Source: Acinetobacter sp. SFB | Lineage (GTDB): Bacteria > Pseudomonadota > Gammaproteobacteria > Pseudomonadales > Moraxellaceae | Direction of reading: 5' to 3' | Length of the DNA: 64,000 nucleotides | NCBI RefSeq assembly: GCF_001647545.1 | Contig: NZ_LSZH01000011.1 | Coordinates: 445,240-509,239, forward strand | In this document: positions 18,334 through 31,128 of the stretch, one piece after another | Layout of the letters: each line of letters opens with the position of its first letter | Position numbering within the stretch: position 1 is the stretch's first letter | The notes under the pieces: model-generated | What the model was told of the DNA's origin: nothing | Seen by the model: only the letters and a program-made list of their open reading frames with translations | The model's database searches: none | Made by a program: the position numbers and the translations under genes

Positions 18334-18783
18334 ATGAAATGGAATGAAAGTTATAATATTGGAATCGAAGTGATTGATAATCAACATCGCCAAATCTTGG
18401 ATTACATTAATGCTCTAGAGAAGATTAGAGTGAGTGGGGATCGTAATCAGATCAAAGAAGTCTTGGATGATTTGATTGATTATACCCAATCACATTTTAG
18501 CTTCGAAGAAAACTTGCTTGAACAAGTGAGTTATCAGTATTTGCCTTCTCATAGAGGCATACACGACTTATTTGTTAAACGGCTGAATGATTATCGTCAA
18601 AAATTTGATCGGGGAGAATCGATCGAAAATGATTTATATAGATTACTGTCAAAGTGGTTGATTAATCATATCCAACATGATGATCAAGATTATGTGGATG
18701 CTGTGCGTGACAATATGCTGCACTATTTGCGTTCACAAGAACAGAAGAAAGGTAAAAGCTGGTTTTCGCGTTTTTTCAGCTAA
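18334..18783 (+). CDS. bacteriohemerythrin
   Basis: Binds oxygen (or senses oxygen, NO or iron) through a non-haem di-iron site. The 149-aa single-domain protein has all the expected ligands: His18 (IDNQHRQI), His54 and Glu58 (SHFSFEEN), His73 and His77 (SHRGIHDLF), and His112 with Asp117 (NHIQHDDQDY). It is cytoplasmic, with no signal or extra domain. The stop overlaps the end of convergent holA by four bases, so the two genes share no terminator spacer. Partner and physiological role are unknown. Confidence 0.94.
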   Translation: MKWNESYNIGIEVIDNQHRQILDYINALEKIRVSGDRNQIKEVLDDLIDYTQSHFSFEENLLEQVSYQYLPSHRGIHDLFVKRLNDYRQKFDRGESIENDLYRLLSKWLINHIQHDDQDYVDAVRDNMLHYLRSQEQKKGKSWFSRFFS

Positions 18784-19778
18784 GCAGTAGGTGATTCAAA
18801 TAACATTTGACCACACATGCTGCTAATCGCTTGTAGGACCAGATGTTCGGGGTTTTCTTTTCCCAGACCTTTAATGGATGCATCAATACGCAGTAGCAGC
18901 GAAGGCCAAGTCAGAAAGTTATTTGGATTGAGTCGTCTTAAAGCCTGTTGATATTGACTGACTTTGTTTTTCCAAATCCCAAGTTGCAAGGCATTTTGCG
19001 GCTGTTCAAATAATTGCATCAGCAAGCGCATTTCTTTACTGATGCTCCACAAAATCAGGCTCATCGGCTCACCCGAGGCAATTAAATATTGGAAAATTTT
19101 AATTGCCTGCGCCAGATTTCCGGTCAACAGCGCATCAGTTAAATCATAAGTGGTATAGCGCGATTGGTCTTGTAAACATGAATACAAATGCTCAATCTGA
19201 ATCACGCCGACATCGGCAAAAGTGTCACTGACGCGCATTAAACTGTTTTTGGCTGCGAGCAAGTTGTGCTCATGATGTTGCTCAAGCCATTGCCATGCAT
19301 CATTGGCGAGTTTAATTCCGAGCTTTTCTGCCTCTATGCCTAAAATCCGTTGCCGGTCTTGTGGATAATTGGCTGTGAGAGGAACAGTCACACCGTTGGC
19401 ATCCACCACTTGGAAAAAACTTGATTTTAAGCTGCTACTGTCCTGTTTGGGCATGACTACAAGCAACAGGTTTTGTTCATTGTGCTGAATATAGCTTTTC
19501 AGTTGCTTGATGGCATTGGCATCGGGCTTGATATTGCCATGCACTTCAATGGCAAGCTGATTAGAAAAAAGCGATAAGCTATTTAAAGCATTAAAGACCG
19601 TTTTCCAGTCGCTGACATTGTTAATGTCATAGCGTTGACGTTCAATTTCCTGGGTATGCCAGCTTTTTCGAAAAGCATCCAGTAAGTTTTGCTCAAGCAA
19701 TGGCTCTTGACCATACATAATCCAGGCACCGCGAGCTTCATCAACACGTTTTAGTGCTTGTGGATAGTCAAGTTTCAT
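18780..19778 (-). CDS. holA: DNA polymerase III subunit delta
   Basis: Clamp-loader subunit that opens the beta sliding clamp. The 332-aa protein starts MKLDYPQALKRVDEARGAWI and has YGQEPLLEQNLLDAFRKSW, the usual HolA N-terminus, followed by the three-domain pattern with LNSLSLFSNQLAIEV and a C-terminal collar part. Length is normal. It follows lptE by 16 bases on the same strand, the order leuS-lptE-holA conserved in gammaproteobacteria. Confidence 0.95.
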   Translation of the reverse strand: MKLDYPQALKRVDEARGAWIMYGQEPLLEQNLLDAFRKSWHTQEIERQRYDINNVSDWKTVFNALNSLSLFSNQLAIEVHGNIKPDANAIKQLKSYIQHNEQNLLLVVMPKQDSSSLKSSFFQVVDANGVTVPLTANYPQDRQRILGIEAEKLGIKLANDAWQWLEQHHEHNLLAAKNSLMRVSDTFADVGVIQIEHLYSCLQDQSRYTTYDLTDALLTGNLAQAIKIFQYLIASGEPMSLILWSISKEMRLLMQLFEQPQNALQLGIWKNKVSQYQQALRRLNPNNFLTWPSLLLRIDASIKGLGKENPEHLVLQAISSMCGQMLFESPTA

Positions 19779-19794
19779 AGCTTAATTTCTGTCT

Positions 19795-20328
19795 TTAAGG
19801 TTGTGCTGGGGTAGTCGGTTTAGTGACGACTTTCGGTAAACGATTGGATGAAATCTGACGCACAATTTGCTGTGCAATATCATCAATAATCACTTCATTA
19901 AGATACTTCTGTTCTTGATCATCGGTGTTTACGGTTGCGACATCATACTGATAGCTGCGTGAAGCGGTCAGTGTACGTGGTTCAGTCACGGGATTGCCTT
20001 GTGCATCTTCAATACGGAAAGTCACGGTTAAGCGCAGTAATGTTTCAATTAATTTACCATTGAGTTCATGACGTTGAGGCGTGTAATCGAGTATATGTAA
20101 CACATAAGCATCTGGATTGTTGCTGAGTTGAATACCGGCTGCACCCAAATAAATGGCAAGTTTTTCGTGTAATTCTTCTGTGTTATTTGGAAGCGCTAAA
20201 CTCATTTTTGAGTACGCAACAGGGGCCGTAATTGGATTAGTTCCTTTAAGATGAAAACCACAACCGACTAAGCTGGCACTTAGACCCAAAGTCAATACAA
20301 CTGCTGCAACACGTTGAACTAAATGCAT
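19795..20328 (-). CDS. lptE: LPS-assembly lipoprotein LptE
   Basis: Outer-membrane lipoprotein that plugs LptD and helps to insert lipopolysaccharide or lipooligosaccharide. The 177-aa product has a signal peptide with lipobox LVGC (Cys23) followed by GFHLKG, the conserved LptE beginning. The middle carries TASRSYQYDVATVNTDDQE and EVIIDDIAQQIVRQISS, both typical. It lies between leuS and holA on the same strand. Confidence 0.94.
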   Translation of the reverse strand: MHLVQRVAAVVLTLGLSASLVGCGFHLKGTNPITAPVAYSKMSLALPNNTEELHEKLAIYLGAAGIQLSNNPDAYVLHILDYTPQRHELNGKLIETLLRLTVTFRIEDAQGNPVTEPRTLTASRSYQYDVATVNTDDQEQKYLNEVIIDDIAQQIVRQISSNRLPKVVTKPTTPAQP

Positions 20329-20387
20329 GCTTATTCCTCTGTTTATCCCAAAGATGGGTAAATGAATTTCTGAGTTGATTGTAAAGT

Positions 20388-20416
20388 CAAAGCCCGTTGG
20401 CTGGCAACGGGCTTTG
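20388..20416. terminator. strong hairpin between leuS and lptE
   Basis: CAAAGCCCGTT / AACGGGCTTTG, an 11-bp stem. T runs are short on either side. It may be a partial terminator, or the outer arm of the repeat cluster next to it. Confidence 0.6.
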
Positions 20417-20439
20417 TTTGGGAATTGTTTAATCCTTAA

Positions 20440-20535
20440 GAAAAGCTCCTTCTCCCTCTGGGAGAGGCTTAGGATGAGGGGTTTTTAAAATAAATACCTC
20501 TTCCTACGTCTCTCCTGAGAAGAGCGGGAACCTAA
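20440..20535. repeat. REP-like intergenic element
   Basis: Contains the hairpin TCTCCC-TCT-GGGAGA (20451-20465) followed by GGCTTAGGATGAGGGG and a second CTCTCC/GAGA part near 20512-20526. The pattern of CTCCCTCT...GGATGAGGGG resembles dispersed extragenic repeats seen in many Proteobacteria. It sits just past the leuS stop. Confidence 0.45.
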
Positions 20536-20540
20536 GGAAT

Positions 20541-23198
<2,658 letters not shown>

Positions 23199-23215
23199 TT
23201 AAAAGTTTGTTGCAC

Positions 23216-23245
23216 AGCATAGCGCAAAATGTACCTAAAAGTGAA
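23216..23245 (-). promoter_or_regulatory. candidate leuS promoter
   Basis: On the minus strand, TTCACT (23240-23245) and TATGCT (23216-23221) are 18 bases apart, about 40 bases before the leuS start. Confidence 0.4.
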
Positions 23246-23324
23246 TTTTGCGGTGATGGATAAATAAGAAAATATCGAAGTTTTTGGATAAAGATCAGCA
23301 GTTGAATTTATACAGCCAAATCGG

Positions 23325-23684
23325 TCATCGTGCTTCAGGTGATAAAGTATTATTATCCGGTTGGGCCTGGTTAACTGGTGCTGCAGTTGGCACCGGTAGA
23401 ACAATCACTTTTTCACCTGACACTATGGTCGTGTTTTGATTCGGCTGTTCTATGCTGTTGATTTTTTCAGGGGCCGGTTGGCGAGGTGTTGAGGAATGAG
23501 TGGCACCATAGGTATCCACTTTGCCTTTTTTCTTGGCCGATTTTGGAGGAGGAGTGCTGGTGTAATGCGTCGAACCTTTTGCATCGACCCATTTGTAATA
23601 TTCTTTAGCAAAGCCAGTGGTGGAACTTAGACTGAAGGTAACGCATGCAGCCATGAATCCAGTTTTAATCAAAGATGATGACAT
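23325..23684 (-). CDS. DUF4124 domain-containing secreted protein
   Basis: A 119-aa periplasmic protein of unknown role. The Met at 23684 has AGGGAA nine bases upstream and is followed by a clear signal peptide ending in TTGFA; the longer frame upstream lacks this. The mature protein starts KEYYKWVDAKGSTHYTSTPP, the DUF4124 signature (small beta fold, Y-K-W-V-D-x-x-G). The remaining C-terminal half is Pro/Gln/Asn-rich, low complexity and probably unstructured. Stands alone, divergent from the ilv leader. Confidence 0.85.
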   Translation of the reverse strand: MSSSLIKTGFMAACVTFSLSSTTGFAKEYYKWVDAKGSTHYTSTPPPKSAKKKGKVDTYGATHSSTPRQPAPEKINSIEQPNQNTTIVSGEKVIVLPVPTAAPVNQAQPDNNTLSPEAR

Positions 23685-23738
23685 AATGAACAATTCCCTA
23701 TAGTAATCAGTCAGTTGTAAAGTATGAAATATAGTCAC

Positions 23739-24041
23739 ATTCTATGTTTTCTATTTTATATGATTTTCATTTATTTGCAGAAAAAAAAGATAAGCTGATC
23801 AATGGTATTGAAGATTTAATTCAGGGTGTAATTAGTCCAATTATGCGGTACTTTTGTTAAATATAAACTTTTCTAGATTTGATCTATTTATCATCTTATT
23901 TACCATGCGGACAAAATGAAAATAAAGACTAACTGATCGAGTGATTGGTTAATTTTTATTCAGAAAGATTAATTTAGAATATAATGATACATTAAATTTA
24001 TTTATATAATTTATAATATTTTTTTATTAGTAAAACGCACA
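23739..24041. other. AT-rich region with promoter-like sequence before the ilv leader
   Basis: No gene is visible. TATAAT at 23980-23985 is a good -10 element reading rightwards; the matching -35 (TATTCA at 23957-23962) is weak. The transcript would begin some 60 bases before the leader ORF. Confidence 0.35.
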
Positions 24042-24051
24042 GGGAGATGAA

Positions 24052-24117
24052 GTGATTGGTTTTTCTCATAAAATCATCATCAAAGAAATGAACATTGAAA
24101 TTCACCCTAAAGCTTAA
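24052..24117 (+). CDS. candidate ilv operon leader peptide, isoleucine-rich
   Basis: A 21-codon ORF with GTG start and a good ribosome binding site (GGGAG at 24042-24046, five bases before). It has six Ile codons, including three consecutive ATC codons (24073-24081) in the stretch HKIIIKEM, and later NIEIHPKA before TAA. Its position upstream of ilvI and its run of control codons are what a leader peptide for isoleucine-dependent regulation would show. The distance to the terminator-like hairpin (about 200 bases) is longer than in classic attenuators, so the mechanism is open. Confidence 0.5.
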   Translation: MIGFSHKIIIKEMNIEIHPKA

Positions 24118-24260
24118 AAAACAGACGGTCTGTAAATAATCAAGAAAAAGCCAATTTTTAAACTTGACTTTAATAGTCGAAACCACAAAAATGCTGACTG
24201 TAGTTTTATATGCGTCGATTTGATCACCCTTCGAATCAGCGTCATTTTAGCAATGGACTT

Positions 24261-24360
24261 CTTCTCTAGCCGAGAAGCTGAACAAAGCCAACAAAATATG
24301 TTTATCCCAACATGTTTTAGACCTCATATTGCTCAAACAGCAGTCAGGTCAGATTTTTTT
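24261..24360 (+). promoter_or_regulatory. ilv leader hairpins and candidate attenuator terminator
   Basis: In order: CTTCTC/GAGAAG (24261-24277), ATGTT/AACAT (24298-24313), then a larger stem GACCT (24320-24324) with AGGTC (24346-24350) and an inner TGCT/AGCA, followed closely by seven T (24354-24360). The last has the form of an intrinsic terminator about 110 bases before the ilvI start. Folding was done by eye. Confidence 0.42.
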
Positions 24361-24472
24361 CCTATTGCTATGAAAACTATGAAATTTGTGTGCTATAACA
24401 GTGCAGACAGTTAATGAATTAACCACTACAAATGCCCTCCATTTGTTAGTGAAAAGATTAGGGTGAATCACG

Positions 24473-26200
24473 TTGGAACTTTTATCTGGTGGTGAAATGC
24501 TCGTTCGCGCATTGGCGGACGAAGGCGTTGAACATTTATTTGGATACCCAGGCGGCGCAGTACTGCATATTTACGATGCGCTCTTTCAACAAGACAAAAT
24601 CAATCATTACCTCGTGCGTCATGAGCAAGCTGCTGGTCATATGGCAGATGCTTATTCACGTGTAACAGGTAAAACTGGTGTGGTACTTGTCACATCAGGC
24701 CCAGGTGCAACCAATACAGTAACGCCTATTGCAACGGCATATATGGACTCAATCCCAATGGTGATTTTGTCTGGTCAGGTTGCAACACATTTAATTGGCG
24801 AAGATGCATTCCAAGAAACAGACATGGTGGGCGTTTCTCGTCCAATCGTGAAACATAGTTTCCAGGTACGTCATGCCAGTGAAATTCCTGGCATTATCAA
24901 AAAAGCATTTTATATTGCCTCTTCAGGTCGTCCAGGTCCTGTAGTGGTTGATATTCCTAAAGATGTAACCAATCCTGCAGAAAAATTTGCTTACGAATAT
25001 CCTGAAAAAGTGAAGATGCGTTCGTATCAACCGCCACATCGTGGTCACTCAGGTCAAATTCGTAAAGCCATTGAAGAATTGATTACTGCTGAACGTCCAG
25101 TCATCTATAGCGGTGGTGGTGTTGTTCAAGGCAATGCATCTGAATTATTGACAGAACTTGCACATCTTTTAAATTTCCCGGTAACCAATACCCTTATGGG
25201 CCTAGGTGCTTTCCCGGGGGATGATGAGCAGTTCATTGGTATGTTGGGTATGCATGGTACTTATGAAGCCAACATGACCATGCACAATGCAGACGTGATT
25301 TTGTGTATCGGTGCGCGATTCGATGACCGTGTAACCAATAATCCTGCAAAATTCTGTCCAAATGCCAAAGTCATTCATATTGATATCGACCCAGCGACGA
25401 TTTCAAAAACCATCATGGCGCATATTCCAATTGTGGGCGCAGTAGAACCTGTACTGCAAGAGATGCTGGTTCAATTGAAACAAATGAATGTTTCTAAGCC
25501 AAATCCTGAAGCGATTGCTGCGTGGTGGTCTCAAATCAATGAATGGCGCAAAGTACATGGCTTGCGCTATGAAGCCGGTGTTGATGGGGTGATGAAACCA
25601 CAACAGGTGGTTGAAGCCCTTGATCGTATCACCAACAGTGAAGCCATCATTACTTCAGATGTAGGTCAGCATCAGATGTTTGGTGCCAACTACTATACAT
25701 ACAAACGTCCACGTCAATGGATCAACTCAGGCGGTTTGGGAACAATGGGTGTCGGCTTGCCATATGCCATGGCGGCGAAACTCGCATTCCCTGATCAGCA
25801 AGTGGTATGTATTACCGGTGAAGCTTCTATTCAGATGTGTATCCAGGAACTTTCTACATGTAAGCAATATGGCTTAAATGTGAAAATCCTCTGCTTGAAT
25901 AACCGTGCTCTAGGGATGGTTAAACAATGGCAGGATATGAACTATGAAGGCCGTCATTCAAGCTCTTATGTAGATTCATTGCCAGATTTCGCCAAATTAA
26001 TGGAAGCATACGGTCACGTCGGCATTCAAATTGACCATGCAGATGAGCTTGACTCTAAGCTTGCAGAAGCAATGGCCATTAATGATAAATGCGTATTTAT
26101 CAATGTCATGGTTGACCGTTCAGAGCATGTGTATCCAATGTTGGTTGCCGGTCAATCTATGAAAGATATGTGGTTAGGAAAAGGAGAGCGCACAAAATGA
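24473..26200 (+). CDS. ilvI: acetolactate synthase large (catalytic) subunit
   Basis: ThDP-dependent enzyme of valine, leucine and isoleucine synthesis; joins pyruvate with pyruvate or 2-oxobutyrate. The 575-aa protein has the three ThDP-enzyme domains: N-terminal [20 protein letters not shown] and the catalytic Glu in [13 protein letters not shown], a central FAD/nucleotide-fold domain, and C-terminal GDGS-like ThDP site ([14 protein letters not shown] with [12 protein letters not shown]). The start is TTG, preceded by AGGGTGA. ilvH overlaps its end. It lies behind a leader with control codons, so regulation by amino acid supply is probable. Confidence 0.96.
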   Translation: MELLSGGEMLVRALADEGVEHLFGYPGGAVLHIYDALFQQDKINHYLVRHEQAAGHMADAYSRVTGKTGVVLVTSGPGATNTVTPIATAYMDSIPMVILSGQVATHLIGEDAFQETDMVGVSRPIVKHSFQVRHASEIPGIIKKAFYIASSGRPGPVVVDIPKDVTNPAEKFAYEYPEKVKMRSYQPPHRGHSGQIRKAIEELITAERPVIYSGGGVVQGNASELLTELAHLLNFPVTNTLMGLGAFPGDDEQFIGMLGMHGTYEANMTMHNADVILCIGARFDDRVTNNPAKFCPNAKVIHIDIDPATISKTIMAHIPIVGAVEPVLQEMLVQLKQMNVSKPNPEAIAAWWSQINEWRKVHGLRYEAGVDGVMKPQQVVEALDRITNSEAIITSDVGQHQMFGANYYTYKRPRQWINSGGLGTMGVGLPYAMAAKLAFPDQQVVCITGEASIQMCIQELSTCKQYGLNVKILCLNNRALGMVKQWQDMNYEGRHSSSYVDSLPDFAKLMEAYGHVGIQIDHADELDSKLAEAMAINDKCVFINVMVDRSEHVYPMLVAGQSMKDMWLGKGERTK

Positions 26201-26688
26201 GACACATAATTTCTGTACTCGTTGAAAATGAAGCTGGTGCGCTTTCTCGCTTGGTGGGTTTGTTTTCTCAACGTGGTTATAACATCGAGACCTTGAATGT
26301 TGCGCCGACTGAAGATCCAACCATGTCGCGTTTGACCCTGACGACTTATGGTGATGACCATAAAATTGAACAAATCACCAAACAGCTCAACAAGTTGGTT
26401 GAAGTTGTAAAGGTTGTGGATTTGTCGGAAGGTGCGCATATTGAACGCGAACTGATGTTGATTAAAGTGAAGGCACTTGGATCAGCACGTGCCGAAATCA
26501 AACGTACTGCAGACATTTTCCGCGCACAAGTGGTTGATGTAACACCAACGACCTATACCGTTCAAATCGCGGGTACCACTGAAAAGCTAGATGGCTTTAT
26601 TGATGCGCTGGCAGAAAACACCATTCTTGAAGTGGTGCGTTCAGGTGTATCAGGTATCGCGCGCGGCGAAAAAGTTTTAACCATTTAA
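26197..26688 (+). CDS. ilvH: acetolactate synthase small (regulatory) subunit
   Basis: Activates the large subunit and confers valine feedback inhibition. The 163-aa protein has an N-terminal ACT domain ([36 protein letters not shown]) and a C-terminal ALS small-subunit domain ([25 protein letters not shown]). The ATG overlaps the ilvI stop (ATGA) and has GGAG upstream; the longer frame is rejected because MRHIISVL is the conserved start. Confidence 0.97.
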   Translation: MRHIISVLVENEAGALSRLVGLFSQRGYNIETLNVAPTEDPTMSRLTLTTYGDDHKIEQITKQLNKLVEVVKVVDLSEGAHIERELMLIKVKALGSARAEIKRTADIFRAQVVDVTPTTYTVQIAGTTEKLDGFIDALAENTILEVVRSGVSGIARGEKVLTI

Positions 26689-26796
26689 CAGATTTTAATT
26701 TTATTCACACATTCTGCTCATCTTATAGAGGAGCTTCTAAGCCAGTGAATACCTATAACATCATTGGCTTAGATAAAAGGAAACAAAAGCATTTAA

Positions 26797-27825
<1,029 letters not shown>

Positions 27826-27840
27826 GTTCTAATTTCTAAA

Positions 27841-27876
27841 TAAAAAAACCCTTGTTTTATAACAGGGGCTTTTTTA
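27841..27876 (+). terminator. terminator after ilvC
   Basis: AAACCCTTGTT and AACAGGGG form an imperfect stem around TTAT, followed by CTTTTTT. Confidence 0.75.
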
Positions 27877-27930
27877 TGCTAAGCAATGCATTCTGACTTC
27901 GTTCAAAGCAGTGTTTTGAATTTGCTCATA

Positions 27931-27980
27931 CCTTGGATTCAAGCAAAAAAAATCGTAGATAAAGAGAAAAACTTAGTTTT
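27931..27980 (+). pseudogene. decayed duplicate of the ilvC 3' end
   Basis: These 50 bases match 27781-27830 with five mismatches and no gap, at an offset of exactly 150 bases. They still encode [15 protein letters not shown] further short match (ACTTCGTTC at 27896-27904) corresponds to ilvC 27765-27773 with altered spacing. No start or ribosome binding site; it lies between two terminators. Confidence 0.85.
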
Positions 27981-28000
27981 CTTTCTGTTTTAAAGATACA

Positions 28001-28027
28001 AAAAGGCCGCTCAATTGAGCGGTTTTA
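28001..28027. terminator. second terminator downstream of ilvC
   Basis: Perfect palindrome CCGCTCAATTGAGCGG (28007-28022) with an A tract before and TTTT after. Confidence 0.8.
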
Positions 28028-28075
28028 TTGTGATACAGTACTCACAATCGTCCGCAGTATTGAGTGTGCTGAACA

Positions 28076-28891
28076 ATGAAAACTAAATTATTGCTTTGTA
28101 TGGCTGCATTTGCTTTTTCAAACCTGAGTGCTGCTGAAACAGCTTTGAATACTCCAGAATACAAGCCACTCAATAACGTTCGTGTGTCCATGCAACGTAT
28201 GTTGCGTTCGAGTGAGGGGAGATATTTCCTTAGCTTGTATGCAGGTATTTGGAATCCGCATGCCACGCTATATGACCTTGTTGAAACTCAGACAATTAAC
28301 TTAAAAGGATTGCAAAAGGGAGATCAGCTGAATTTAAAATCTGTCGATGTTGATTCTGAAAATATAACAAATAGGGTTTATCAATTATCAGGGATGCTCA
28401 ATGCCAATAGCGGTGATCTTAAAGGGATACTTGTGGAGAGTGAGGATACTTTAGGGAAATCTATTCAGTTTGAGCCTGCAATAAAAGTTTCAGATAAACC
28501 TAATTTCATTTTTAAATTTTATGGTCTGGAAGATATTAACCAACCCTATGGTTCGGTACTCAAACGATTAGATATTGTGAATAAAAATAATAATAATGTT
28601 GTACAAAATCTGACAGGGTTTAGCGCATTTCCGAAAAGTATCGGTTATATGGATGTTAATTTTGATGGATATTACGACCTGGTGTTGTCAGATATTTCAG
28701 ATGAACGAACCATTCAGGATAAGCGTTATATTTACTGGATATTTAATCCAAAAACGCAACAGTTTCAGCGCTCCCCTCAACTTGAAAAGATTGTAGGATT
28801 TCCAAAACTATATGGAGAAAAACAACAAATTGATTTTGGAGATGGTCAGTTATATCAAGTGAAAAATGGCTTATTGAATCGGATGGAATAA
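28076..28891 (+). CDS. secreted protein of unknown function, XAC2610-like
   Basis: A 271-aa exported protein with a signal peptide (MKTKLLLCMAAFAFSNLSA). The C-terminal half contains IGYMDVNFDGYYDLVLSD, a calcium-site-like repeat typical of XAC2610-related and FG-GAP/VCBS-like proteins, followed by YIYWIFNPKTQQFQ. The N-terminal half (YKPLNNVRVSM, FLSLYAGIWNPHA) is not recognised. No clear ribosome binding site, but composition and signal peptide support a real gene. No operon partner: the next 900 bases are empty. Confidence 0.65.
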   Translation: MKTKLLLCMAAFAFSNLSAAETALNTPEYKPLNNVRVSMQRMLRSSEGRYFLSLYAGIWNPHATLYDLVETQTINLKGLQKGDQLNLKSVDVDSENITNRVYQLSGMLNANSGDLKGILVESEDTLGKSIQFEPAIKVSDKPNFIFKFYGLEDINQPYGSVLKRLDIVNKNNNNVVQNLTGFSAFPKSIGYMDVNFDGYYDLVLSDISDERTIQDKRYIYWIFNPKTQQFQRSPQLEKIVGFPKLYGEKQQIDFGDGQLYQVKNGLLNRME

Positions 28892-29798
28892 GGGGGAATT
28901 TTTAACAGGTTTAATATAGAGATTGGATTTAAATCAAATTAAGTTTTTAAGCTGGATAATTTTTAATATCAAGTTTTTATATAAGGCAGATTAAAAATAC
29001 ATTTTTATTAAATTTATTAGTTTTAAAAATTTAATCTTTAGAATGCTCAGTTGCTCTTTTAGGCTTATAAAAAATAAAATGCTATTAATTGAGTGAATAT
29101 TAAATATTTTTTAATATCATAATAGATTTTCCTGGAAAGAAATGATTAAAGAAATATCATCTCCCCCAATCCAAGTAATTGCGGTTACTTACTACTTATA
29201 AAATCCTGGAATTAAATAAAGATAGTCTATAAATTAAAGTTATAATAAGTGTTTTCTTATTGGAAAGATTTTTTTAATTATTTCAGTTACTTGTGTTTTT
29301 TAGTCTAGGGTTTAAGAATGGGTAAATGAAATTAAAATAATATAGACTTATTTGAAAATGAATATAAAAACAATAAATAAATCACAAAATCATTAAGAAG
29401 CATGCATTGAATTACAGTATTTTGTAAATTATGTAACTTTGTTAATGTTTTACGTAAGAATATGATAATTTATAAAAAATATATTAATCATAGGTTTATC
29501 GTAATTAACATGTTTTTAATATTTTTACTGATTGTTTTGGACATGATTGGAAACAAATTAGAATTGTATCTTAATATTTTATAAAATAAAACTCAATTAA
29601 AATAGGGTTTTAGATATATTTATAATGATAATTAAAAAATAAAAAATATATTGTGAATAAGAACGTTTTTTAAATTTTTGAATTAATAGTAATAAGATAG
29701 CTGAACGGTTACGAGATCTTACTCATAATAAGAAGAGTTACAAACGTAATCGTTAAAATCAAATAAATACATTCTTTTAAAAAGAAATGGAGAAAGTT
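28892..29798. other. very AT-rich non-coding region before the pilus genes
   Basis: About 900 bases made largely of A/T runs, with no frame that looks coding. It should hold the pilus promoter. Near its end an imperfect inverted repeat (29704-29713 AACGGTTACG and 29745-29754 CGTAATCGTT) could fold in the 5' leader of the pilin mRNA. Confidence 0.6.
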
Positions 29799-30329
29799 AT
29801 GAATAAAATGACTCAAGCAGCCTTAGCAGCCTTAGCCTTTGGTGTGTGTGCAACAAGTGTGTATGCAGGAGATGAAGATCGTGGAGGTGGTTACGATCCT
29901 AAGCCACCTGTTGACTGGAGTAAGTGTAATACTTTAGGTTGTGAAAAAGAAATTCCAATCACCCTCGATATTAAGAAAAAATGTGTTGTTACTGGGGGCC
30001 AAGGAATTGTTCTCAGTGCTGCGGGAGGAACTCAGACCACTAACTATTCTATTACAACAAATACTCCTTATGTTTTGAATTTACAAACAGCGAATGCGGG
30101 TACTAGTAATACGACCTTTGTAAAACATGAATCAGATCCAACTGCAAAAGTTTCGACTACGATTGTTACTACTAAATCAGGTCAGGTGGCTGCTGTTGGT
30201 TTAGGTAATTCAAATCATGCGGGTGAAGCTACTGACGTATTTACTCTCAAAGTAACTAATGCAGCAGTAAGTGCTTCACAAAAATCAGGTATTTATAACG
30301 ATAAATACCTGATTAAAGCTTACTATTAA
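29799..30329 (+). CDS. major pilin-like subunit of a chaperone-usher pilus
   Basis: A 176-aa exported protein. The ATG at 29799 has GGAG six bases upstream, so I choose it over the ATG four codons earlier. The signal peptide ends at VYA (residue 23). The mature chain starts with a Gly/Pro/Asp-rich tail (GDEDRGGGYDPKPP), has cysteines 43, 48 and 62 (ITLDIKKKCVV), and ends SGIYNDKYLIKAYY. Ending in an alternating beta strand with G-x-Y-x-D is typical of spore-coat-U/archaic-type pilins. Chaperone and usher follow. An intrinsic terminator directly downstream would make this the most abundant product. Confidence 0.75.
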   Translation: MNKMTQAALAALAFGVCATSVYAGDEDRGGGYDPKPPVDWSKCNTLGCEKEIPITLDIKKKCVVTGGQGIVLSAAGGTQTTNYSITTNTPYVLNLQTANAGTSNTTFVKHESDPTAKVSTTIVTTKSGQVAAVGLGNSNHAGEATDVFTLKVTNAAVSASQKSGIYNDKYLIKAYY

Positions 30330-30338
30330 TAGTTAAAT

Positions 30339-30376
30339 AAACCTAACCTGGCGCAAGTGTTGGGTTAGGTTTTTAT
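30339..30376 (+). terminator. intra-operon terminator between pilin and chaperone
   Basis: Perfect 10-bp stem AAACCTAACC / GGTTAGGTTT followed by TTATT. It lies between the pilin stop and the chaperone start, and probably allows partial read-through. Confidence 0.8.
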
Positions 30377-30402
30377 TATAAAAATAATAAGGATATAATT
30401 AA

Positions 30403-31107
30403 ATGAAAACTATAAGTATATTTTTGGCCACTTTTATTTTATTTATATCGGGTGTACAGGCAGATGTTTCAATAGATCCTGTTCAGATGTATATATTGAA
30501 TGATGCTAAGCAAAAAACGACGACTTTAACTCTTGAATCTATAAATGAAACTGAAAAAAAATTTTTTGAAGTAAAGGCATATAAATGGGATCAGAATAAG
30601 AATGGGGAAGATGTATTAGAGCCAGAAGATGCATTAATTATTAATCCTAGGAGTTTTATCCTGCAACCAAAAGGAAAACAGGTAATCCGGATCGGATTTA
30701 ATCGTCCTACACAATCTATATTGGCCGGTAAACAAGAGGGTGCTTGGCGAATTTTGGTAGAAGAAATACCTCAAGCTGTAAAAGAGTCATCGATTACTTT
30801 TTTACTTAACTTTAATTTACCTTTGTTTATTGGAAAACAAGATGATATTAAATTAAAATTCAATATTGAAAATGATAAGTTAATTGTATGGAATAAGGCA
30901 AATTCCCACATTCAAATTGCCAATTTGAAAATTATTGACTCGAATAAAAAAGAAATTTTTAAAAGTGATACATTGGGCTATGCACTTGCTAATAAAAGTC
31001 TTTCTTATGACCTGAAGGGGCTAAAAATACAAGATATTAACAATTATAATGTTAAATTACAAACAGATAAATCAAATGAAATGGTAGAGCTTAAATTTAT
31101 GGAATAA
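30403..31107 (+). CDS. periplasmic pilus assembly chaperone
   Basis: A PapD/FimC-type chaperone of 234 aa that would hold pilin subunits by donor-strand complementation. Signal peptide to QA (about residue 20), then an N-terminal Ig-like domain with VSIDPVQMYIL, LIINPRSFILQPKGKQVIRIG (the site that anchors the subunit C-terminus), the interactive strand region ITFLLNFNLPLFI, and a second Ig-like domain. The sequence is rich in Lys, Asn and Ile, in keeping with its AT-rich DNA. GGA precedes the ATG. Lies between the pilin and usher genes. Confidence 0.88.
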   Translation: MKTISIFLATFILFISGVQADVSIDPVQMYILNDAKQKTTTLTLESINETEKKFFEVKAYKWDQNKNGEDVLEPEDALIINPRSFILQPKGKQVIRIGFNRPTQSILAGKQEGAWRILVEEIPQAVKESSITFLLNFNLPLFIGKQDDIKLKFNIENDKLIVWNKANSHIQIANLKIIDSNKKEIFKSDTLGYALANKSLSYDLKGLKIQDINNYNVKLQTDKSNEMVELKFME

Positions 31108-31128
31108 TTTTTATTTAGGGGATTTCCT

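Noticed and set aside
24191..24223. Ten-codon frame with Leu/Val/Ile codons as the ilv leader peptide
   Set aside because: No Shine-Dalgarno; the ORF at 24052-24117 with ribosome binding site and three ATC codons is the better candidate. Kept only as an alternative.
29618..29640. Fur-like half site ahead of the pilin gene
   Set aside because: Only the left half (ATAATGATAAT) matches, in a region where nearly all bases are A or T; chance is likely.
28892..29786. Possible hidden gene in the AT-rich gap before the pilus genes
   Set aside because: All frames are short, full of stops and without ribosome binding sites.
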